A program made the translations under genes and the position numbers. Below, piece by piece: positions 23,321 to 30,604 of a stretch of 40,047 bases of DNA. The notes below the pieces were generated by a model that was not told the DNA's origin, did not search any database, and saw nothing but the letters and a program-made list of their open reading frames with translations. Numbering within the stretch: the stretch's first letter is position 1; each line of letters starts with the position of its first letter. Source of the DNA: an uncultured Nodularia sp. (GTDB lineage Bacteria > Cyanobacteriota > Cyanobacteriia > Cyanobacteriales > Nostocaceae). The DNA lies in the NCBI GenBank assembly GCA_903911355.1, contig CAIWDD010000020.1, positions 1-40,047 on the forward strand, written 5' to 3'.

Positions 23321-24988
23321 ATGCTTAACAAAAATGTAGTCAGTCATAAACGCGGGAATTCACTGTTAAAAACATCTAACTTTTTTGTCAGTAACCGTCA
23401 AGCATGGCATGGTGATATCAATACAATATCTTTTGACGGTAATGGCATAAGGGCTAAACTAATTAACTTAGCTAAACCTTGTTACATTATTAGAGTAGAA
23501 GATAAAATTGGTGTTACTAATGAAGGAGAGTTACTTCATTATCCTAATGGTAAAACTGGACAAGAAATGTTAATGTCTGTTCCACCTATACAGGTTCAAC
23601 AGTTAGGAGATCCCAACTTTCTAGATTTCCATAATGTTAAATATGCCTATGCTACTGGTTCGATGGCTCATGGTATTGCTTCTGAACAATTAGTAATAGC
23701 TCTTGGTAAGGAAAAAATTTTAAGTTCATTTGGTGCTGGTGGTCTATCTCCTGACCGTGTGGAAGCAGCCATAAAGCGTATTCAGCAAGCCCTACCCGAA
23801 GGAATTTACGCTTTTAACTTACTTCATAGTCCCAGTGAACCTACTATTGAACGTGGTACGATTGATTTGTATTTGAAATATCAAGTCAGAACAATAGAAG
23901 CATCTGCATTTTTAGATTTAACTGACAACGTTGTCTACTACCGGGTTGCGGGACTAGGCTTGAATGCAGCTAATCAAATCCAAATTAAAAATAAAGTCAT
24001 TGCCAAAGTTTCTCGCCGAGAAGTGGCGACAAAATTCTTAGAACCTGCTCCTGTGAAAATTCTTAAAAGATTAGTACAGCAAGGTCTAATCAGTGAATTA
24101 CAGGCAAGTATAGCCGCAAAAGTTCCCATGGCCGACGATATTACCGTGGAGGCAGATTCGGGTGGTCACACAGATAATCGTCCCTTAGTTTGTCTGTTAC
24201 CATCGATTTTGGAATTAAGAGATCAAATTCAAGGCCAATATGGTTACGAAAGACCGGTAAGAATTGGAGTAGCGGGAGGAATTGCGACTCCCCAATCAGT
24301 ATTGGCTGCTTTTATGATGGGTGCTGCTTATGTGGTTACTGGTTCGATTAACCAATCCTGTATTGAAGCTGGAACTTCTGAATATACTAAACAATTGCTA
24401 GCCCAAGCGGATATGGCTGATGTGATGATGGCTCCAGCAGCAGATATGTTTGAGATGGGAGTAAAACTGCAAGTTCTCAAAAGAGGAACGCTCTTTCCTC
24501 TCCGAGCGCAAAAACTGTTTGAGTTATACAAAAACTATGATTCAATTGAAGATATACCTGTGACCGAAAGAGAGAAGATAGAAAAGGAAATCTTCAGAAA
24601 TAGTCTAGATCGCATTTGGCAAGAAACAGTTAATTATTTATCTCAACGCCATCCCGAAAAACTGCACAAAGCCGCCAACAATCCCAAGCTGAAAATGGCT
24701 CTAATTTTTCGCTGGTATCTAGAATTGTCTTCTCGTTGGTCTAACTCTGGTGAGAAAGGTCGGGAAATTGATTATCAAATCTGGTGCGGTCCATCCATGG
24801 GAAGCTTCAATAACTGGATACAAGGTTCTTACTTGGCAGATTTAAATAATCGGAAGGTAGTTGATGTTGCTCATCATCTGATGATAGGAGCAGCGTTTTT
24901 ATACAGATTACAAAATCTGAAGATTCAGGGATTACAAATACCCGATTCTTATACTCAGTATCATCCAGTCATTTCTGGTAAATCGTAA
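23321..24988 (+). CDS. PfaD-type trans-acting enoyl reductase
   Basis: A 555-residue FMN-dependent enoyl reductase of the PfaD / 2-nitropropane dioxygenase-like family, which acts in trans with PUFA-type polyketide synthases or heterocyst glycolipid synthases. Conserved parts are YAYATGSMAHGIASEQLVIA, LSSFGAGGLSPDRVEAAI, the FMN region MADDITVEADSGGHTDNRPL and IGVAGGIATPQSVLAAFMMG then AAYVVTGSINQ, and the C-terminal IWCGPSMGSFNNWIQGSYL. No break or truncation is visible, unlike the neighbouring synthase genes. The TAA stop (24986-24988) is also the first three bases of the MITE that follows. Specific product cannot be told. Confidence 0.92.
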   Translation: MLNKNVVSHKRGNSLLKTSNFFVSNRQAWHGDINTISFDGNGIRAKLINLAKPCYIIRVEDKIGVTNEGELLHYPNGKTGQEMLMSVPPIQVQQLGDPNFLDFHNVKYAYATGSMAHGIASEQLVIALGKEKILSSFGAGGLSPDRVEAAIKRIQQALPEGIYAFNLLHSPSEPTIERGTIDLYLKYQVRTIEASAFLDLTDNVVYYRVAGLGLNAANQIQIKNKVIAKVSRREVATKFLEPAPVKILKRLVQQGLISELQASIAAKVPMADDITVEADSGGHTDNRPLVCLLPSILELRDQIQGQYGYERPVRIGVAGGIATPQSVLAAFMMGAAYVVTGSINQSCIEAGTSEYTKQLLAQADMADVMMAPAADMFEMGVKLQVLKRGTLFPLRAQKLFELYKNYDSIEDIPVTEREKIEKEIFRNSLDRIWQETVNYLSQRHPEKLHKAANNPKLKMALIFRWYLELSSRWSNSGEKGREIDYQIWCGPSMGSFNNWIQGSYLADLNNRKVVDVAHHLMIGAAFLYRLQNLKIQGLQIPDSYTQYHPVISGKS

Positions 24989-25157
24989 GAGCTTGTTTGA
25001 TAAGTTTTCAACAGGTAATTTTTATCTTAGGGAACAGGGAACACACCGACCACACAAAAAACAATAAAATCCAGTCTCCTCCCCTTACAAGGGGAGGGTT
25101 AGGGTGGGGTCAAACAATCTTTGATACACTAATCATAACTTGACAAACAACCTCTTA
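24986..25157. mobile_element. MITE with ~21-bp imperfect TIRs (TAAGAG family)
   Basis: Left end TAAGAGCTTGTTTGATAAGT (24986-25005) matches the inverted right end AACTTGACAAACAACCTCTTA (25137-25157). Inside are AACAGGTAATTTTTATC, two heptamers (GGGAACA) and CTCCCCTTACAAGGGGAGGG, a perfect hairpin. A related truncated copy lies at 18930 and another end at 28299-28336. No coding capacity. Confidence 0.8.
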
Positions 25158-25234
25158 AAGTAGCGGGGACTGGCTAAGGGATCAAGATTGTGAATTGATT
25201 CTCCCGTCCGTAACCCTATTTCCTCCCAGTTGCT

Positions 25235-25376
25235 AGATATAGCAGTAACCACAAGTGTTAGGACATTTCCCTGCTTGTTGTTCCCCATTCCCCATTCCCT
25301 GTTCCCTGTTCCCTGTTCCCTGTTCCCTTAAAACCACAATTATGATGTCCTAACGTCTATGCGTAGTGCTATATCT
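25235..25376. mobile_element. MITE with AGATATAGCA ends and heptamer array
   Basis: The left end AGATATAGCAGTAACC... with GTTAGGACAT matches the inverted right end (TGCTATATCT preceded by ATGTCCTAAC). The centre has one ATTCCCT and four GTTCCCT units at 25294-25328. The right end touches the stop codon of the DJ-1/PfpI gene (25375-25377). A second copy is at 28130. Confidence 0.75.
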
Positions 25377-26466
25377 ACAGAGCTACCCCTGTGGTGGGCT
25401 TGGGAGGCTGAATTTCAGTGCCTATGCGTCTGCGATATAGTTGTGCTAGTCGCTGCTCGTATTTAAGTAAGTCGTGGTAAATTTCCTTAAATATCGCGGT
25501 TGCTACGGGGTCGGTATACATTGCAGACAAATTGCTAATATCGCCAAGACCTGTTTGTACATCTCCTAGGGCGCAACGTAACTGATAGATGTCATCGCTA
25601 CCAGTAAAGGTACTTTTAACTTTGGCGTATTGATTGGCGATATTTGCCACTATGGAAGGTTTTTCATGGAGTGTGTTGAGATAGGTTTCCAATTTCTCAA
25701 TGTGGCGCTGTCTATTACTAATCATCTCTTGAAACAGCGATCGCACTTCGTGATCTGATTCTTTTTGGGTGTACTGTTCTAAGGCTTCCATTGAATAACG
25801 CTCCCCACTCAGTGCTATATTCAACCCCCTGGTAATTTCACCTTTGGTAGAACCACCCCAAGCATCAGCGAGTTTCCACCACTGGGCGCTAGTATCTTTT
25901 TCCTCTGGAAGTGCAGCATCTTTACCACCGTACCCCAGACGACTGAGTAATGCTGTGGTGAAAATCCCTAAGTCTCCTGGTTCGCGTGAGGTAATTAAAT
26001 TTCTGTCTACCACTAAGGGTTCATCTAGGTAATTTGCACCTGCATTAATCATATCTTTGCGGATAGCAGTAAAGCCCGTGGCTTTTCTACCTGTGAGCAA
26101 ATCACCTTCAATTAAAAGTTGCGGTCCGTGACATACAGCAGCTACCCATTTCCCTTGTTCCATGGCTTTTTGCACAAAGCTGACTGTGTTCGGGTTCCGC
26201 CGCATTTTATCCGGGGCCATACCACCGGGAATTACTACTGCGTCAAATTCCGCTGCTATGGCTTCTGTAGTGGTAGCGTCGGGCTGAACTGAAACTTTAC
26301 CTCGTTTACCTTTATATTTTTCATTCATGCGTGAACCGAGGACAACTATCTCCATCCCAGCTTGCTTTAGTCCATTACACGGGATAGTAAATTCTATATC
26401 CTCAAATCCATGTTCTATGAGGATGGCGACTTTTTTCTTCCGGGAATGATTGTTATGATTGGTCAT
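25375..26466 (-). CDS. DJ-1/PfpI domain protein with C-terminal helical (ferritin-like) domain
   Basis: A 363-residue two-domain protein. Residues about 10-190 form a DJ-1/PfpI domain: KKVAILIEHGFEDIEFTIPC with Glu22, and the nucleophile elbow WVAAVCHGPQLLIEGDLLTG with Cys112-His113. The glyoxalase III, protease or chaperone roles known for the family cannot be told apart. Residues about 205-350 are all-helical (LNIALSGERYSMEALEQYTQ through LYRRR), with His/Glu spacing like a ferritin-like DUF domain. The ATG at 26466 is followed by a run of Asn/His. It lies 53 bases downstream of the DUF2267 gene on the same strand. The two together look like a stress-response pair. Confidence 0.85.
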   Translation of the reverse strand: MTNHNNHSRKKKVAILIEHGFEDIEFTIPCNGLKQAGMEIVVLGSRMNEKYKGKRGKVSVQPDATTTEAIAAEFDAVVIPGGMAPDKMRRNPNTVSFVQKAMEQGKWVAAVCHGPQLLIEGDLLTGRKATGFTAIRKDMINAGANYLDEPLVVDRNLITSREPGDLGIFTTALLSRLGYGGKDAALPEEKDTSAQWWKLADAWGGSTKGEITRGLNIALSGERYSMEALEQYTQKESDHEVRSLFQEMISNRQRHIEKLETYLNTLHEKPSIVANIANQYAKVKSTFTGSDDIYQLRCALGDVQTGLGDISNLSAMYTDPVATAIFKEIYHDLLKYEQRLAQLYRRRIGTEIQPPKPTTGVAL

Positions 26467-26519
26467 GATTTTTGCCTAGGTTAATAATTTTACTCAATAG
26501 GATGCTTGACTGCAGGAAT

Positions 26520-26906
26520 TTAAGTTGGTGATGTGGTGAATAGTTCCTCATAGTCATGATCAAAATAATTATGAAATTTGCTGAATTTGTCAGGCTTAAT
26601 GGCGTTTTGTAAGACTGCAAATACAGCCCGAACATGAATGGCGCTGGTTGTCGGTTCTATATTTTCTCTTTGACTCACACGAGTAATGAATTCTTGCAGG
26701 TTGAAAGCTTCACTACTTTCTCCTTCTCGCCTTTGCAAAGATTGAGCTAATTCTTGTGGTAATTCTGCTGCTACTTCTTTGAATTCATCGCCAGGGATGC
26801 GCTCTGTGATGGTTTGTAAGGTAGCACGGGTGGCCCGTTCGGCTTCTTCACGAGAATTTGATTGAGCTAGGCTTTGTACGTGTGTAATAAACTCGTTATA
26901 TTCCAT
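26520..26906 (-). CDS. DUF2267 domain-containing protein
   Basis: A 128-residue protein matching DUF2267, a helical domain of unknown function often found in stress-related operons. Seen here: YNEFITHVQSLAQSNSREEA, ATRATLQTITERIPGDEFKE and AAELPQELAQSL, then a second similar half starting NLQEFITRVSQRENIEPTTS. The C-terminal tail (FHNYFDHDYEELF) is acidic and aromatic. The start ATG at 26906 follows AAAAAGAGGTATAG, giving a good Shine-Dalgarno site. It is followed at 53 bases by the DJ-1/PfpI gene, probably in one transcript. Confidence 0.88.
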   Translation of the reverse strand: MEYNEFITHVQSLAQSNSREEAERATRATLQTITERIPGDEFKEVAAELPQELAQSLQRREGESSEAFNLQEFITRVSQRENIEPTTSAIHVRAVFAVLQNAIKPDKFSKFHNYFDHDYEELFTTSPT

Positions 26907-27173
26907 TCTATACCTCTTTTTATTGTAATTTGTGATTCAGAGGAGACTATTGATTTAATTCCTATTTTATTTAATTCCTAATATATGGATTTAACTCCTA
27001 TATAGTTGAGTAATTTCAATTTAGACTTATTTATTAAAGTATCTTCTAATTACTATTTTTTCTTCGTACTCAGGGGATATATTTTTTTATCACTAAAGTA
27101 ATATACCCTTGGTGATACTGTCTTTATATTTGGTGAGGTTATGATGAATCGGTAAATAGAATTAATATTATTT

Positions 27174-27572
27174 ATGGAAGAAAATAATCAGAATCAAGAA
27201 GTCAATTCTGATGATTTAAGCGCAGAAATTACCGAATCTTACGGTACTGGTGTTAAGGATTTGCCGGGGTATAATATTGGCGGGCGATCGCTCAGACAAA
27301 GAAAACGTCAGTATACACACACAAGTCCGGAAATTACCGGAGGTGATGTTGATGCTTATTGGCAACAAGAAGATACGGTAGGAGATGAAGCCGTAGGTGG
27401 TACTGCCCCTACTCCTGATCAAAGTGTAACTGATGATTTAGGAAAGGCAGTAGGATTACCGATGAATGACGGTGATTTTCTGCATACTGAGGATATTTTA
27501 GAGCGGCGTGATCATTCTCGATGGGAATTAGATCCGATGTCTTCTGATGATTATCAAGAGCGGAAGGAATGA
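27174..27572 (+). CDS. DUF6335-like acidic hypothetical protein
   Basis: A 132-residue acidic, polar protein of a family restricted to cyanobacteria (DUF6335-like). Conserved-looking blocks are VKDLPGYNIGGRSLRQRKRQ, SPEITGGDVDAYWQQEDTVG, then DEAVGGTAPTPDQSVTDDLG. The C-terminus is charged (ERRDHSRWELDPMSSDDYQE). No transmembrane or signal segment. It is divergent from DUF2267 with a 266-base gap, and ends in a perfect terminator hairpin. The function is unknown; similar genes are often near stress genes. Confidence 0.8.
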   Translation: MEENNQNQEVNSDDLSAEITESYGTGVKDLPGYNIGGRSLRQRKRQYTHTSPEITGGDVDAYWQQEDTVGDEAVGGTAPTPDQSVTDDLGKAVGLPMNDGDFLHTEDILERRDHSRWELDPMSSDDYQERKE

Positions 27573-27573
27573 A

Positions 27574-27616
27574 CCCAAAACTTAAAATTTTAAGTTTTAA
27601 AATTTTAAGTTTTGGG
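27574..27616. terminator. Bidirectional terminator between convergent genes
   Basis: CCCAAAACTTAAAATT (27574-27589) pairs with AATTTTAAGTTTTGGG (27601-27616). It sits between the convergent 27174 and 27630 genes and contains A/T runs on both strands. Confidence 0.75.
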
Positions 27617-27629
27617 ATGTGAGGATAAG

Positions 27630-28019
27630 TTAAAACTTAATGCCTAATTGTCCATTAAATCCTCGCACAGAATTGTAACCTGCACCGATAAAAATATTAT
27701 CGGTAGCACCTATTTGGACACCGCCAGAAACAGCAACACCTTGGTCTTCTGAATACCAGCCAAGTCCGAGATAAGGTGAAATCACTGGTAAACTGAAGAA
27801 TTTTAAAACATCCCCTCCAGTAGCACCTTCTGAACCTCTACCGACTTCAAAACCAAAATCTAAAACTCTCACACCAGCAGCATAGGTGACTTCTCCATCC
27901 TTTTCACCCACAGAAACCCAGGGTTGTGGTAACAATTGGGCAGGTGCTGGACTGGGGACAAATACAGTTAAGCAAGTTAAGGATGGAATGAGTATTTTGG
28001 CAATAACCGATTTTTTCAC
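27630..28019 (-). CDS. Small secreted or outer-membrane-associated protein
   Basis: A 129-residue protein with a clear signal peptide (MKKSVIAKILIPSLTCLTVF, then VPSPAPAQ as a likely cleavage site). The mature part is short-stranded and glycine-rich: WVSVGEKDGEVTYAAGVRVL, YLGLGWYSEDQGVAVSGGVQ and IFIGAGYNSVRGFNGQLGIKF. Alternating hydrophobic residues and an aromatic final Phe suggest a small beta-barrel or porin-like fold at the outer membrane. No named family recognised. Convergent with the DUF6335-like gene. Confidence 0.75.
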   Translation of the reverse strand: MKKSVIAKILIPSLTCLTVFVPSPAPAQLLPQPWVSVGEKDGEVTYAAGVRVLDFGFEVGRGSEGATGGDVLKFFSLPVISPYLGLGWYSEDQGVAVSGGVQIGATDNIFIGAGYNSVRGFNGQLGIKF

Positions 28020-28129
28020 CGTTTTTATGGGAAACTACCTGTCATATTGTATTGCAACTCTCAGGTAAACCATCCACCTTTGAGTATTTTTCCGTGAATT
28101 TACTGTAAAATCAAAAGATATTTTTCATC

Positions 28130-28345
28130 TATAGCAGTAACCACAAGTGTTAGGACATTTCCCTGCTTGTTGTTCCCCATTCCCCAATCCTTCCCATTCC
28201 CTGTTCCCTGTTCCCTATTCCCTATTCCCTGTTCCCTGTTCCCTATTCCCTATTCCCTGTTCCCTGTTCCCTGTTCCCTGTTCCCTGTTCCCTAATATAA
28301 AAATTACCTGTTTAATACTTTCCAAACATCCTCTTAGTGCTATAT
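28130..28345. mobile_element. Nested MITE composite with long heptamer array
   Basis: The left end TATAGCAGTAACCACAAGTG (28130) matches the element at 25235. The right part contains the end of the other MITE family, AAAAATTACCTGTTTAATAC... TCCTCTTA (up to 28336), then TGCTATAT of the first family. So one family appears inserted in, or recombined with, the other. It ends 18 bases before the ATG of the NTF2-like gene. Confidence 0.7.
28196..28293. repeat. 14-copy heptamer array, (A/G)TTCCCT
   Basis: Fourteen uninterrupted copies of RTTCCCT span 28196-28293, in the order A G G A A G G A A G G G G G for the first base. Heptanucleotide short tandem repeats of this kind are typical of filamentous cyanobacteria. 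Confidence 0.95.
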
Positions 28346-28363
28346 CAGTCATCAACTCCCATC

Positions 28364-28747
28364 ATGTCACCCCAAACCATTGAAAAAATTGTATCTGCCT
28401 ACTTTGCCAATATTGCAGCAATGAATCCAGAAGGGTGGGTGAATAACTTTGCAGAAGATGCGATCAGTTATGACCCAGTTGGTGCAGCACCAGCAAAAGT
28501 ACATGAGGGATATCGCGAGTTTATCGGGCAGTTACAAGCATTTTTTGAGGAATTGGAGCCAAAAACAGAGCATATATTTGTGGCTGGTAATGAAGCGGCG
28601 GTAAAATGGACAATGGAAGGTGTGAGTAAGACAGGTAAGCCAGTTATCTTTGCAGGAATTACGATTTTTGAAATCAACTCAGCTGGTAAGATTCAAACAA
28701 CTCGCGCTTACTGGAATCCGCAGGAAATGATAGCACAATTGCGGTGA
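28364..28747 (+). CDS. NTF2-like (SnoaL-type) protein
   Basis: About 127 residues from the ATG at 28364, chosen because MSPQTIEKIVSAYFANIAAM is the usual start of NTF2/SnoaL folds. Core features are WVNNFAEDAISYDPVG with the family Asp-Pro, YREFIGQLQAFFEELEPKTE, WTMEGVSKTGKPVIF and ITIFEINSAGKIQTTRAYW. Such proteins are small-molecule-binding alpha-beta barrels (isomerases, hydrolases or ligand carriers); a specific role cannot be read. No Shine-Dalgarno sequence is evident, and a MITE ends 18 bases upstream, so its promoter or leader may be element-derived. The MBL gene follows by 40 bases. Confidence 0.87.
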   Translation: MSPQTIEKIVSAYFANIAAMNPEGWVNNFAEDAISYDPVGAAPAKVHEGYREFIGQLQAFFEELEPKTEHIFVAGNEAAVKWTMEGVSKTGKPVIFAGITIFEINSAGKIQTTRAYWNPQEMIAQLR

Positions 28748-28787
28748 ACTCATCCATAATAGGGTAAGTATTATTTTTAATTTGATT

Positions 28788-29579
28788 ATGTACCTAACTT
28801 GGTTAGACAGCAATAGTTGGTTGCTGGAAATTGGTAACCAACGGATACTACTGGATCCTTGGCTGGTTGGTTCTTTAACTTTTGGCAATTTAGATTGGTT
28901 TTTCAAAGGTTCTCGGACACAAGAACGCCCCATACCACAAAATATTGATTTGATTTTGCTGTCTCAAGGTTTAGAAGACCACGCTCATCCACCTACTCTC
29001 AAACAACTAGATCATGAAATTAAGGTTGTAGGTTCTGCCAATGCGGCCAAACTATCACATGAGTTGGGCTACAATTACGTAATATCCCTGAAGCACGGGG
29101 AAAGTTTCAACTTGAATGAACAAGTGGAAATTACAGCTGTTCCCGGCTCTGTGGTAGGTTATAATTTGGTAGAAAATGGTTACCTGATTAAAGAATTAAC
29201 CAGTGGGTTAACAATTTATTATGAGCCTCATGGGTCTCATTCGCCGGAAATTAAACAATTTGCCCCGGTTGACGTGGTGATTACGCCGATAGTAGATATA
29301 ACATTGCCTTTGGGTGTGCCAATTATTAAAGGTAGGAAGAGTGCATTGGAAGTTGCACAATGGTTACAACCTCAAATTATGCTTCCCACGGCTGCGGGTG
29401 GAGATGTGGTTTTTGAAGGTGTGCTGACGAAATTCTTAAAAGGTCAAGGAAGTGTGGCAGAATTTAATTGCCTACTGCAGCAATATAATCTGTCTACCCA
29501 GGTGATGGAACTCACCCCGGGCGATCGCCGAGAATTGCAATTGAGGAATAATTCAACTGTGAGCAAGTCCAAGCTCTAG
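28788..29579 (+). CDS. MBL-fold metallohydrolase-like protein with altered metal motif
   Basis: A 263-residue protein with the metallo-beta-lactamase fold, starting at ATG 28788 (an in-frame TTG at 28782 is only two codons earlier). The opening MYLTWLDSNSWLLEIGNQRI and LLDPWLVGSL is typical of the group. In place of the usual HxHxDH the sequence has SQGLEDHAHPPTL: two expected His are Gln and Leu, while Asp-His is kept. A later YEPHGSH could contribute ligands. So it may bind one metal, or none. Function unknown. It follows the NTF2 gene by 40 bases, likely the same transcript. Confidence 0.8.
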   Translation: MYLTWLDSNSWLLEIGNQRILLDPWLVGSLTFGNLDWFFKGSRTQERPIPQNIDLILLSQGLEDHAHPPTLKQLDHEIKVVGSANAAKLSHELGYNYVISLKHGESFNLNEQVEITAVPGSVVGYNLVENGYLIKELTSGLTIYYEPHGSHSPEIKQFAPVDVVITPIVDITLPLGVPIIKGRKSALEVAQWLQPQIMLPTAAGGDVVFEGVLTKFLKGQGSVAEFNCLLQQYNLSTQVMELTPGDRRELQLRNNSTVSKSKL

Positions 29580-29685
29580 ATATGGCGGCTAGCCGTTGGC
29601 GATTTTAGTCGCCATCCCAATTCTCAAATCAATTGTGTTTGTATTTACCAAGCACCTGTAGCAAATATAGTATATATGTACTGAG

Positions 29686-29712
29686 TAAAAACAGCCACGA
29701 TACTAATCGTGA
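29686..29712 (-). terminator. sodB intrinsic terminator
   Basis: On the minus strand CACGAT and ATCGTG pair around a TAGT loop (29696-29711), followed by GCTGTTTTT. It lies about 80 bases past the sodB stop. Confidence 0.6.
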
Positions 29713-29788
29713 CTGAGTACTTTAAATTAACTGATTTCTACTTTCTAGAATTAACTAGGGTTAAACTCAGAGTAAGACTGAGAAATTA

Positions 29789-30391
29789 TCAGGCTTGAGC
29801 GTAATTTGCAGCAGCAAAGTCCCAATTGACTAATTGGTCTAAGAAATTCTTGATGAAAGCAGGACGCGCATTTTTATAGTCAATGTAGTAGGCGTGTTCC
29901 CAAACATCTAAGGTTAGGAGAGCTTTTTTGCCATGGGCTAAGGGGTTCTCTGCATTTGGTGTTTTCATGATCTTGAGAGTACCACCGTCATCAACTAACC
30001 AAGCCCAACCGCTACCAAATTGAGTTGCTGCGGCGTTAGAAAATTCTTCTTTAAATTTGTCAAAGCTACCAAAATCCTGATTAATTTTGGCTGCAAGGTC
30101 GCCAGTGGGTGCGCCCCCACCTGCGGGCTTTAAGCAATTCCAGAAAAAGGTGTGATTCCAAACTTGAGCAGCATTGTTGAAGATTCCCACCTTAGAGGAG
30201 TCTTTAAAGGCAATTTGGATCACCTCTTCCAAAGATTTGTCAGCCAGTTCTGTACCGTCAGTCAGCTTATTTAAGTTAGTCACATAGGCTGCATGATGTT
30301 TGCCATAGTGATACTCAAATGTTTCTCCCTTCATGCCATAGGGCTCGAGAGCGTTAAAGTCGTAAGGTAAGGGGGGTTGTGTAAATGCCAT
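29789..30391 (-). CDS. sodB: Iron superoxide dismutase
   Basis: A 200-residue Fe-type superoxide dismutase, cytosolic, converting superoxide to peroxide and oxygen. Metal ligands are visible: His28 in EYHYGKHHA, His80 in WNHTFFW, and Asp162 and His166 in DVWEHAYY. Gln76 in NNAAQVWNH is the second-shell residue placed as in iron enzymes. The N-terminus MAFTQPPLPYDFNALEPYGM and end WDFAAANYAQA are complete, and no signal peptide is present. Start ATG at 30391, preceded on the minus strand by GAGAGGATTTCACAAA. Monocistronic, with a terminator at 29686. Confidence 0.97.
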   Translation of the reverse strand: MAFTQPPLPYDFNALEPYGMKGETFEYHYGKHHAAYVTNLNKLTDGTELADKSLEEVIQIAFKDSSKVGIFNNAAQVWNHTFFWNCLKPAGGGAPTGDLAAKINQDFGSFDKFKEEFSNAAATQFGSGWAWLVDDGGTLKIMKTPNAENPLAHGKKALLTLDVWEHAYYIDYKNARPAFIKNFLDQLVNWDFAAANYAQA

Positions 30392-30604
30392 TTTGTGAAA
30401 TCCTCTCTTGACTGTTTTCCGGTTTAAAACTGTTGAGCGAAACTTAGGAAACGACAGGTGTTATCTGTATGCGTTTTCTATCCCAACGCTATAGGATATA
30501 AAACTTAACATTGTCATTCTACTACCAAAGGGAGGATTCGGGCAAAATACTGTTTGATTTGAGCCAAATTGCATAAAGGTAGAAATATCAGAGATGCTCG
30601 ACAA

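Noticed and set aside
28147-28383. 78-residue ORF made of SLFPVP repeats
   Set aside because: It is the translation of the RTTCCCT heptamer array inside a MITE; open frames arise from any 7-base repeat without stops.
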